A stretch of 64,000 bases of DNA from JAAFJT01 sp031424115. Its GTDB lineage: Bacteria; Bacteroidota; Bacteroidia; Chitinophagales; Saprospiraceae. Made by a program: the position numbers and the translations under genes. The notes below the pieces were generated by a model. That model worked only from the letters and a program-made list of their open reading frames with translations. It was not told the DNA's origin and searched no databases. Positions 54,574 to 61,677 of the stretch are shown one piece after another. How positions within the stretch are numbered: the first letter of the stretch is position 1; each line of letters opens with the position of its first letter. Location: positions 1-64,000 of the forward strand of contig JANPGW010000306.1 in the NCBI GenBank assembly GCA_031424115.1, written 5' to 3'.

Positions 54574-56051
54574 TGACAACACCTTTTACGCTTGAATCGC
54601 TACCTAAACATATTCGTGTCTTGGTTATTGACGATGATGAAGACGATTTTTTTCTCATTAAGGATTACCTTGGAGATATTCGCGACCGACATTTTGAAAC
54701 ATATTGGGCCAGTAATTATTCTGAAGGACTAAGTAAAATAGCGGAAATACAACCTGATATTTGTTTGTTAGACTTTTTATTAGGCAATAAGACCGGTTTG
54801 AACCTTTTACGCGAGGTTCGCGACCAAGGAAACGATATGCCTATTATTTTGCTCACCGGCAAAGGTGATATCAACATTGACCGAGAGGCAATGGCTTTAG
54901 GCGCTACCGATTATTTGATAAAAATGGAATTGAATACTGAAAATATAGAACGCAGTATTCGATATACGCTCGCTCATACCGCCGCTTTACGGGGCTTGCG
55001 CGCCAATGCTCAAATGTATAGAACTATTTTTGACAAATCCAAAAACATGATCTATCTGGTAGATGCTGACACGCTCAAATTTGTGGAGGTAAACGATATG
55101 GCAACCCATATATTCGGATATGATAAAGAATACTTCATAAAACACATGACATTTTATGATTTATTTGACAATAAACAGGATGCCGAAAAAATTGAAAAAA
55201 TACTGAGAAATAATGGTGATATAACGGATTTAGAGGTCAGTCTCCAAAACCAAAAAGGCGATGCTAAAATCTTCTTATTGTCAGCAGTCAATCATAAAAC
55301 GGCTCAAGGAGCTATCCATTTTCATGGGACGATTGCCGATGCTACTCAAATCAGACAAATAGAACAAGACAGACTGATTGCCGAAAAATTAGCCGCTACA
55401 AGCCGTTTAACGCGCGCCTTAGCCCATGAGGTGCGCAATCCTTTAACTAATATAGACCTTTCGATTGAGCAAATCGAATCCGAATACCCCGATTCGGAAT
55501 GGTCGGATTATCTCGATATTATCAAAAGGAACAGCCGACGCATCGGGTCACTCATCACTGAGTTACTCAATACTTCTAATCCTTCTAAATTAGAATTTGC
55601 AACCCATAGATTAAATGAGTTGCTGGAAGAAGCCATAGAAATGGCACGAGACAGAATCACGCTAAAAAACATTACCGTTATTAAAAACTACGCTACGCAA
55701 AACCCTTTGGTATCTGCATCGGCTGAAGCCTTTAATGTCGCTATTTTGAATATTATAGTCAACGCCATAGAAGCTATTTCGGAAGCCAAAGGCTTGATCA
55801 CAATTTCAACACTTATCAATAATGATGAGTGCTACATCAGCATTGAAGACAACGGCTGTGGTATTCCTGCGGATCAACTGACGCGCATTTTCGAGCCTTA
55901 TGTTACCACAAAACCCAAAGGTACCGGCTTGGGCTTAATCACTACCTTGAATGTGCTAAGAGCGCATAAAGGCATTTTACGGGTAAACTCTACAATGGGA
56001 AAAGGCACACGCTTTTTGATTACTTTACCCATTATTGATGAGGAATATTGA
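54573..56051 (+). CDS. Receiver-PAS-histidine kinase
   Basis: 492 residues. N-terminal receiver with Asp67 (DICLLDFLLGN) and a DYLIKME segment; PAS domain (about 142-262; YRTIFDKSKNMIYLVDADTL); HisKA with His in ALAHEVRNPLTNIDL (about 291-305); ATPase domain (NIIVNAIEAI, DNGCGIP, GTGLGLIT). NtrB-like kinase domain. Overlaps the upstream kinase by one base. A receiver at the N-terminus could let the upstream kinase control this one. Confidence 0.92.
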   Translation: MTTPFTLESLPKHIRVLVIDDDEDDFFLIKDYLGDIRDRHFETYWASNYSEGLSKIAEIQPDICLLDFLLGNKTGLNLLREVRDQGNDMPIILLTGKGDINIDREAMALGATDYLIKMELNTENIERSIRYTLAHTAALRGLRANAQMYRTIFDKSKNMIYLVDADTLKFVEVNDMATHIFGYDKEYFIKHMTFYDLFDNKQDAEKIEKILRNNGDITDLEVSLQNQKGDAKIFLLSAVNHKTAQGAIHFHGTIADATQIRQIEQDRLIAEKLAATSRLTRALAHEVRNPLTNIDLSIEQIESEYPDSEWSDYLDIIKRNSRRIGSLITELLNTSNPSKLEFATHRLNELLEEAIEMARDRITLKNITVIKNYATQNPLVSASAEAFNVAILNIIVNAIEAISEAKGLITISTLINNDECYISIEDNGCGIPADQLTRIFEPYVTTKPKGTGLGLITTLNVLRAHKGILRVNSTMGKGTRFLITLPIIDEEY

Positions 56052-56240
56052 TACTGCATAAAAACAATTTTTTGCCGCTCAGAATCAGTGCCTACGATTC
56101 CAATCTAAGAGCATCATAGCAAGGCTGGATGACAAAAAATCTTACTTTATACCTATGGTTGTTTTTTTTAATGATAAATTTTTTCTTAATTTGTGTCACC
56201 TGCTACTTATGAGGTGTCGATGCTAAGTAAAAATGTCATA

Positions 56241-57992
56241 ATGAAACCTAAAATTGTATTAATCTTGATTTGCTCATTCTTTTCAAAACTCTTCTCATCC
56301 GATATAATAGCCCAACCTATTGACCTATCAAGCGAAAGTTGGAAATTTCAACAAGGCGATAGCATGGCTTGGGCCACCCCTCAGTATGATGATGCCGATT
56401 GGCAAAATATTGCCGTCGGAATGCCTTGGGAATCTGCGCTCAATATCCAATACGACGGTATGGCGTGGTATCGTCGGTCGGTCATTGTTCCTCAAGAATT
56501 ACAAAAAGCGGTCAAAAAAAATGGCTCTATGGTACTCAAATTGGGCTTGATAGATGATGCCGATGAAACCTACTTCAATGGCGTCAAAATCGGTTCAAAT
56601 GGTAAAATGCCGCCCGAAAGTCTATCCGCTTGGGATGTGCCGCGCGTATATCTTGTTCCCATGAAATTAATAAAATGGGACGAACCCAACGTCATAGCCG
56701 TAAGGGTCAGCGATTGGGGCGGCGGTGGTGGTATGTACAGCGGCGAGTATGTACTGGAAGCGACCACCTGGAAAAATAAATTCAAAATTTTGATTGAAAA
56801 TGCCCATACTACCAATGCATTCGATTTGTACGAACCGGTTGTCATCAAAGCACAATTAGCCAATAGCTCAGACCAAAAATTAGAAGGTACTCTCATTTGT
56901 GAAATCAAGGATTTTATGGGTCATACACTCGAGAAACAATCTCAGGAAGTGAAGGTACTGAGGGGGGTAGTGACGAAGGTGACAGACTTCATATTTAACA
57001 TTCCACAGGAAGGTTTTTATGTATCAACTTTTACATTTAAAGACAAGAAAGGGTATTCCATCAAAGAAAAAAAAGGCTTTGCCATCGCCCCTGAATGCGT
57101 GAAACCTGAACCCTCTCGCCCTTTAGATTTTGATGCCTATTGGGAAAAGGCTCGAGCTGAATTGGCTCAAATTCCGCCCGAGTTCAAATTAATGCCTTTA
57201 CCAAAATGGTCAACTCTCGCGGTGGATGTGTATGAAGTGGAGATGAAATCATTGGGAAATGTACGGGTGCGAGGCTATTATGCTCAACCAAAAGGCAAAA
57301 CGGGGATGGCGGCGGTACTTCACGTTCAGGGTTATTCTTCAGTTATGCAACCTTTTGATTTGGATAAGAATGTGGCAGCTTTTTTCCTCAACATCAGAGG
57401 TCATGGCAACAGTCGAGACGATATTAATCCGGGTTTTCCGGGTTTTCTGTTAAAAGGTTTAGACAATAAAGACACATATATTTACCGAGGTGCTTACATG
57501 GATTGCATTAGAGCGGTTGATTTTCTGTGTAGCCGTCCTGAAGTGGACACCAACCGTATAGCGGTCAGCGGCGGCAGTCAAGGTGGTGCATTGAGTATCG
57601 CCACTGCTTCTTTAGATAAGCGCATCAAACTCTGCATGCCTGATGTACCGTTTTTATCGGATTTTCCGAATTACTTTAAAATTGCTCACTGGCCTCTCGA
57701 AGAGTTCAGGCATTATATCTCTAAAACGGGTAAAACGTGGGAGGATGTTTACAGCGTTTTGAATTACATAGATATAAAAAATCACGCGGTGAATGTCACT
57801 TGTCCCGTAATTATGGCAGTTGGTTTGTTCGATGATATTTGTCCACCGCCAATCAATTTTGCAGCATACAATAATTTGTCATCACTTGAGAAAGAATATC
57901 ATCTCTATCCACAAAGCGGGCACAGTGTACCGGGGTCTCATCATACTTTGAAAATGAAGTGGCTGTATAAACATTTTGGTTTGTTACCCTGA
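56241..57992 (+). CDS. Acetylxylan esterase-family hydrolase with N-terminal sugar-binding domain
   Basis: About 583 residues from the ATG at 56241, which puts a signal peptide (ending IIAQ) first. Residues about 25-185 are a galactose-binding-like domain as in GH2 proteins (WQNIAVGMPWESAL, then MAWYRRSVIVP, then YFNGVKIG). The C-terminal AXE1-type alpha/beta hydrolase has the Ser nucleophile in SGGSQGGALS (about residue 444), Asp in GLFDDICPP and His in SGHSVPG. Probably a secreted deacetylase acting on acetylated glycans; no other CAZyme is next to it. Two G-motif copies. Confidence 0.88.
   Translation: MKPKIVLILICSFFSKLFSSDIIAQPIDLSSESWKFQQGDSMAWATPQYDDADWQNIAVGMPWESALNIQYDGMAWYRRSVIVPQELQKAVKKNGSMVLKLGLIDDADETYFNGVKIGSNGKMPPESLSAWDVPRVYLVPMKLIKWDEPNVIAVRVSDWGGGGGMYSGEYVLEATTWKNKFKILIENAHTTNAFDLYEPVVIKAQLANSSDQKLEGTLICEIKDFMGHTLEKQSQEVKVLRGVVTKVTDFIFNIPQEGFYVSTFTFKDKKGYSIKEKKGFAIAPECVKPEPSRPLDFDAYWEKARAELAQIPPEFKLMPLPKWSTLAVDVYEVEMKSLGNVRVRGYYAQPKGKTGMAAVLHVQGYSSVMQPFDLDKNVAAFFLNIRGHGNSRDDINPGFPGFLLKGLDNKDTYIYRGAYMDCIRAVDFLCSRPEVDTNRIAVSGGSQGGALSIATASLDKRIKLCMPDVPFLSDFPNYFKIAHWPLEEFRHYISKTGKTWEDVYSVLNYIDIKNHAVNVTCPVIMAVGLFDDICPPPINFAAYNNLSSLEKEYHLYPQSGHSVPGSHHTLKMKWLYKHFGLLP
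56387..56396 (-). repeat. Polar G-motif copy 24 (4 G)
   Basis: CCCCTCAGTA with A/T flanks in the esterase gene; encodes TPQYD. Confidence 0.75.
56956..56967 (+). repeat. Polar G-motif copy 25 (6 G)
   Basis: TACTGAGGGGGG followed by T, in the esterase gene; encodes VLRGV. The last copy before 7 kb without any. Confidence 0.88.
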
Positions 57993-58009
57993 TTTTTCAT
58001 GGAATCGAA

Positions 58010-58582
58010 TTAATAAATCAGTGGAATAAACTTTTTTTTGCCAAAAGCATAATCATTATACGCCCGACCAAAAGTCCGGCGTAATTTTTTTTCCTCAAAC
58101 TCAATACCGATGATGATATAAACAATGGACAGAAGCACCGAAACCAACATAGGTACTGTCGGTTTCAGGAAAAAAATGCCATTTAAAAGCAAAAATGTAC
58201 CCCAATAAAGGGGATGCCGAACGACTTTATACCACCCTTCAGTAATGAGTCCCGTTGGAGAATCGTCTTGGGCATTAAAGCCTAAAAAAGACAAAAAATC
58301 AATCCGTTTGAAGGCGGCATTCATGACATATAGACCCGCTACCAGCAAAGTGCCACCCATAAATTGGAAAAAAGTAGTACTATCAAAAATATTTTCCGAA
58401 TCCATTCGCCACAATTGCCCGACAATCAACAGCATAAAAATCAATGAAATGATGTTATAAATCAGCCGATAGTAGTTGAAATTATCTTTCAACACTTTCG
58501 CAAAGAAAACTTTCGTCTTCGTTGCTGCCAACAAGCTGTGTAAAATAAAAAACGAAAGCCAAAAGATAATGAGAATTAGCAT
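58010..58582 (-). CDS. Membrane methyltransferase-like protein (isoprenylcysteine methyltransferase/NnrU-type)
   Basis: About 190 residues from the ATG at 58582. Five or so helices. The C-terminal segment GWYKVVRHPLYWGTFLLLNG followed by IGIEFEEKKLRRTFGRAYNDY is the conserved SAM-binding pattern of PEMT/ICMT-type membrane methyltransferases (RHPxY and EExxL). Substrate unknown. Confidence 0.8.
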   Translation of the reverse strand: MLILIIFWLSFFILHSLLAATKTKVFFAKVLKDNFNYYRLIYNIISLIFMLLIVGQLWRMDSENIFDSTTFFQFMGGTLLVAGLYVMNAAFKRIDFLSFLGFNAQDDSPTGLITEGWYKVVRHPLYWGTFLLLNGIFFLKPTVPMLVSVLLSIVYIIIGIEFEEKKLRRTFGRAYNDYAFGKKKFIPLIY

Positions 58583-58748
58583 ATCTAAATTTTTGAAAGC
58601 ATACACCAAATTTAATTTAAGTAAGGCTTAAAGATTATTTTTACGTCACTAATGACTTTACAAAGAAACATAAAGGGTTTTAATTTTAATAAAAATCTGA
58701 ATACTGTTTCATTTTTTTTTATTTTCTTTATCATTCTTTTCAATCTGA

Positions 58749-59237
58749 ATGCTCATGAAAATTGTAAAAATGCTCGGCGAAATTGATCGCCAATTGCCCA
58801 AAGAAAAAATAACGGAATTAGCCTTTGACGATAGTTCGGCTATCATTCACGCAGGCAATTATGACCTGTTGAAGGTCTATATCGAATTGAAAAGATATGA
58901 ACATTACCTTGCGGGCTTGATAGACAATATCAAAGAAGAGGCTTTGAAAAAAGCGTTATCAGAAAATAAAAAATCATTCGAATACGCACATACCAAAGTC
59001 AGTATTCAAACCCGAACGACTTATGATTTTAGTAAAGATAAAAAATGGAGTTTCTTGAAAATCAATTTCGAAACGTATAAAACTGAGATTAAAGAACGGG
59101 AGGAGTTGATGAAAACAGCTTTTACGAAAGGCAAGTTAGAAGTCATTGACCGTGAAACCGGAGAGGTGGAAGAAATATTGCCGCCCGATGTTTTGGAACG
59201 CAAAGCAGCTTTGCTTATCAAATTTGACGGGTCGTAG
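58749..59237 (+). CDS. Small charged protein of unknown function, possibly phage-derived
   Basis: 162 residues, rich in Lys/Glu with coiled-coil tendency; no signal peptide or membrane helix. Ends RKAALLIKFDGS after a short Asp/Glu/Pro region. I do not recognise the family with certainty; the layout recalls small structural-adjacent phage proteins, but no other phage gene is near. Could start at the second Met (58755). Confidence 0.55.
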   Translation: MLMKIVKMLGEIDRQLPKEKITELAFDDSSAIIHAGNYDLLKVYIELKRYEHYLAGLIDNIKEEALKKALSENKKSFEYAHTKVSIQTRTTYDFSKDKKWSFLKINFETYKTEIKEREELMKTAFTKGKLEVIDRETGEVEEILPPDVLERKAALLIKFDGS

Positions 59238-59248
59238 AAAGTGGGGCA

Positions 59249-59288
59249 AAAAAAGTTTCCCGAACATACTTGCGCACATTCGGGAAAC
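59249..59288 (-). terminator. Terminator after hsp20
   Basis: GTTTCCCGAA / TTCGGGAAAC perfect 10-base stem with a U7 run on the minus strand. Confidence 0.85.
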
Positions 59289-59351
59289 CCAACAAAACCC
59301 TATTTCATAACCTAAAAACCTTTAACAAACTTTCTTTACCTGAAATTCAAA

Positions 59352-59789
59352 CTATTGAATATCAATGGTTTGAACAACTTTTTTAACTTCCGCTTTGGGA
59401 ATATTTACATTCAATACGCCGTTGTCATAAACCGCTTTCACTTCTTCCGCTTTCACATTTTCAGGCAACGTAAAAGTGCGTTTGAAAGATGTGAAGCCAA
59501 ATTCACGACGCAAAAATTTTTCCGTTTTCTCTTCGTTCTCAACTTTCTTTTCAGCCGAAATAGTCAATAGATTATCTTCGACGTGAACTTTAAAATCTTC
59601 TTTCGCCAATCCCGGCGCTGCTACTTCCAATTTAAAAGCATTGTCCGATTCAATCACATTCACACTTGGGTTAGCGTTAGTGAATTTCATCCCAAAATCA
59701 TCGTTAAAAATATCATTTACCCATTTATCAAGGGTATTAACACGGTTAGTAACAACCGGAGCAAATGGATTAAATTTTACAAGTGTCAT
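59352..59789 (-). CDS. Hsp20/alpha-crystallin small heat-shock protein
   Basis: 145 residues. The alpha-crystallin domain (about 45-135) includes FKLEVAAPGLAKEDFKV, LTISAEKK, RREFGFTSFKRTFTLPE and AVYDNGVLNVNIPK; the C-terminal tail has VVQTIDIQ in place of a strict IxI. An ATP-independent holdase expected in the cytosol. Upstream lie paired palindromes and a sigma-54-like promoter (see sites at 59859-59961). Confidence 0.95.
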   Translation of the reverse strand: MTLVKFNPFAPVVTNRVNTLDKWVNDIFNDDFGMKFTNANPSVNVIESDNAFKLEVAAPGLAKEDFKVHVEDNLLTISAEKKVENEEKTEKFLRREFGFTSFKRTFTLPENVKAEEVKAVYDNGVLNVNIPKAEVKKVVQTIDIQ

Positions 59790-59858
59790 TGTTTTTAATA
59801 TTTTAAAAGTTAAACAATAATTTATTTTGAATCATTAACTGATTATACTCTCTATACT

Positions 59859-59872
59859 TCAAATCCTGTTCC
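59859..59872 (-). promoter_or_regulatory. Sigma-54-like promoter (GG-N10-GA) for hsp20
   Basis: The minus strand reads TGGAACAGGATTTGA: -24 GG at 59872-59871, 10-base spacer, then GA where consensus has GC. It lies about 70 bases before the ATG. Two consensus mismatches make this provisional. Confidence 0.4.
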
Positions 59873-59917
59873 ACAGCCTTTTTTAGTCAAAAAGGCGGTT
59901 TTTTGTTAAAAAATATC

Positions 59918-59930
59918 TGCCATTGTGTCA
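59918..59930. promoter_or_regulatory. Operator-like half of paired palindrome (TGCCATTGTGTCA)
   Basis: One mismatch from the perfect palindrome at 59949; centres are 31 bases apart, three helical turns. About 75 bases upstream of the inferred hsp20 start. Confidence 0.45.
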
Positions 59931-59948
59931 AAATTAGTTCCGTAAAAA

Positions 59949-59961
59949 TGACATTGTGTCA
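59949..59961. promoter_or_regulatory. Operator-like palindrome (TGACATTGTGTCA)
   Basis: Perfect TGACA / TGTCA arms with a 3-base centre, about 105 bases upstream of the inferred hsp20 start; typical distance for an NtrC-type enhancer. Confidence 0.5.
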
Positions 59962-60019
59962 AAACAGTTATTTTATTGCCTTTTAGGACGCCCCCCTCCA
60001 AACCTCCATATACAAGAAT

Positions 60020-60049
60020 GCCCTACGTTGATTTCATCATCGTAGGGCA
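60020..60049 (-). terminator. Terminator-like hairpin after the small secreted-protein gene
   Basis: TGCCCTACG / CGTAGGGCA, 9-base perfect stem, 12-base loop; weak T run on the minus strand. Confidence 0.55.
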
Positions 60050-60095
60050 CATCATCGAGACGGTAAAGAACCCAATCGAAACCGATTGCCGTTAT

Positions 60096-60503
60096 TTAGT
60101 CTCTTTTTCTTGACGCCACATTGTCTTGCATTGCAATAATCTGAACATTAGAAATGGTTGCAACGTCTTTCTCTGTAGCATCAAGAGGACGGCAGACCAC
60201 TCTGAAATAGTGCATTTGAGTAATGGGCAGCGTCTCAAAATTATTTCCGGTAGCTTTCGGTATGTCTTGCCAGTGAATTCCATCAAGGCTCACTTGCCAT
60301 TGCATCGCCGAAAACTCATCATTGCCTTTTACTTTCAAAAGAACTTGCTCACCTTCACGAACAGAAGATTTACCACCCACAACCGAGACGTTAATCATCG
60401 GTGCGATAGTAATCTCATTCGCTGATAACAGTTGAGCAGAAGCTTCATTCTGAAAAAGAGCAGAACCGAGAATAATGGTTAAAATTTTAAAAAAACGCTT
60501 CAT
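60096..60503 (-). CDS. Small secreted protein, possibly Ig-like
   Basis: 135 residues with a signal peptide (about 1-23, ending EASA). The body has beta-strand patterns with an Ig-like core (SSVREGEQVLLKVKGNDE, MQWQVSLDGIHWQDIP, HYFRVVCRP). No sorting domain seen. Function unknown. Mono-cistronic. Confidence 0.65.
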   Translation of the reverse strand: MKRFFKILTIILGSALFQNEASAQLLSANEITIAPMINVSVVGGKSSVREGEQVLLKVKGNDEFSAMQWQVSLDGIHWQDIPKATGNNFETLPITQMHYFRVVCRPLDATEKDVATISNVQIIAMQDNVASRKRD

Positions 60504-60753
60504 CGCTATTTTTTTATAAATTTGTAAAAAATGAGTTTAAAGGTGTTGGTTGCTAAAAAATGGTATTGGATGACTGTTGGGAGGCTATAATAATTGAAAT
60601 TGTACCGTAAAAAAAGTAGATTTCTTAGTCAAAGAAATCTCAACCGATATTTACCCTAAAAAAAGTATGCCAAATTTTGAGAAAGGTGAGGAATTTGAAT
60701 TTTAGATAGCTGCTTTGCGTGTTTTTAGCTACGAATGTGCTTTTGTTGGTGCG

Positions 60754-60899
60754 TATAAGGCGCTCCGCGCTTTGTTTTTTTTAGCCACGAATTGACGAAT
60801 TTTCACTAATCTACGGGTTGACCCTTTGTTTTGTGTCAACATATAAATTAATGAAAATTCGTCAATTCGTGGCTAAAAAAAGGTGCGAAGCACCCTATA
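60754..60899. repeat. Long inverted-repeat element (146 bp)
   Basis: Outer arms TATAAGGCGCTCCGCGC and the complement of GTGCGAAGCACCCTATA are similar; inner arms at 60781-60810 and 60847-60876 (starting TTAGCCACGAATTGACG) match 29 of 30. Together they form a long hairpin around a 36-base loop. No coding capacity; a likely non-autonomous mobile or REP-like element. A related TTTTTAGCTACGAA stands at 60722. Confidence 0.7.
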
Positions 60900-60910
60900 A
60901 GTAGTCAAAT

Positions 60911-61666
60911 TTATTGTGCCACCCAACCACCGTCCACCGGCAAGGCGTGACCTGTGACGAACGAAGCGGCATCGGAACACAACCAGACGACAGCTTCGGC
61001 AATTTCTTCGGGTTCGCCGAGTCTGCCAACGGGTTCTGATTGAGCGAATTGCTTCTCAACTTCTTTTTTACCACCGGTAAAACGCTCTATCATAGGCGTT
61101 CTGATAACGCCCGGATTGACCGCATTTATACGAATACCGGTTTTGGCGTTTTCCAATGCCGCACATTTGGTTAAACCAACAATGCCGTGCTTAGAAGCAA
61201 CATAAGCGGGAATACCTGTAAATCCTACTAACCCAGCGACTGATGAGCAGTTAACAATCGCCCCTTTTCCCTGTTTGAGCATATAAGGAATCTCATATTT
61301 CATACATAACCAAACGCCCTTCAAGTTGATAGAAATGGTTTTATCCCAATTGTCTTCGGTACAATCTTGCGTGACAGCATTCACGCCTTCAATACCGGCA
61401 TTGTTATAGGCGAAGTCAAGGCGACCAAAAGTTTCGACTGTTTTATCTACCATTGCCTTAACTTGTTGAGCATCTGATACATCACATTTGATAAATATCG
61501 CCTCGCCACCCATTGCGTTAATGGCATTCACCGTTTCATCATTTTCTACCCAATCCACAACGGCTACTTTTGCACCATGTTGTGAAAACAATAAAGCAGT
61601 AGCCCTGCCTATTCCAAATGAGCCACCCGTGACGATGGCAACTTGTCCTTTCAATGTCTTTTCCAT
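60911..61666 (-). CDS. Short-chain dehydrogenase/reductase (SDR)
   Basis: 251 residues. Classical SDR: cofactor loop GGSFGIGRA (about 15-23), NNAG, catalytic Ser in NCSSVAG and YVASK, and the end LPVDGGWVAQ. NAD-dependent alcohol or sugar oxidoreductase; Asp-rich VVDWVE after beta-2 suggests NAD preference. Starts 11 bases after the ppsA stop, so it is probably co-transcribed with ppsA; substrate unknown. Confidence 0.9.
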   Translation of the reverse strand: MEKTLKGQVAIVTGGSFGIGRATALLFSQHGAKVAVVDWVENDETVNAINAMGGEAIFIKCDVSDAQQVKAMVDKTVETFGRLDFAYNNAGIEGVNAVTQDCTEDNWDKTISINLKGVWLCMKYEIPYMLKQGKGAIVNCSSVAGLVGFTGIPAYVASKHGIVGLTKCAALENAKTGIRINAVNPGVIRTPMIERFTGGKKEVEKQFAQSEPVGRLGEPEEIAEAVVWLCSDAASFVTGHALPVDGGWVAQ

Positions 61667-61677
61667 AAGGCTTTGTT

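Noticed and set aside
3254..56967. Motif copies as assembly errors in G runs
   Set aside because: The 19 copies in genes keep the reading frame whatever their G count (4 to 8), and the non-homopolymer part TACTGA is conserved too.
3254..56967. Motif as a promoter, ribosome-binding site or terminator part
   Set aside because: Most copies lie deep inside genes on either strand; there is no dyad and no fixed distance to starts or stops.
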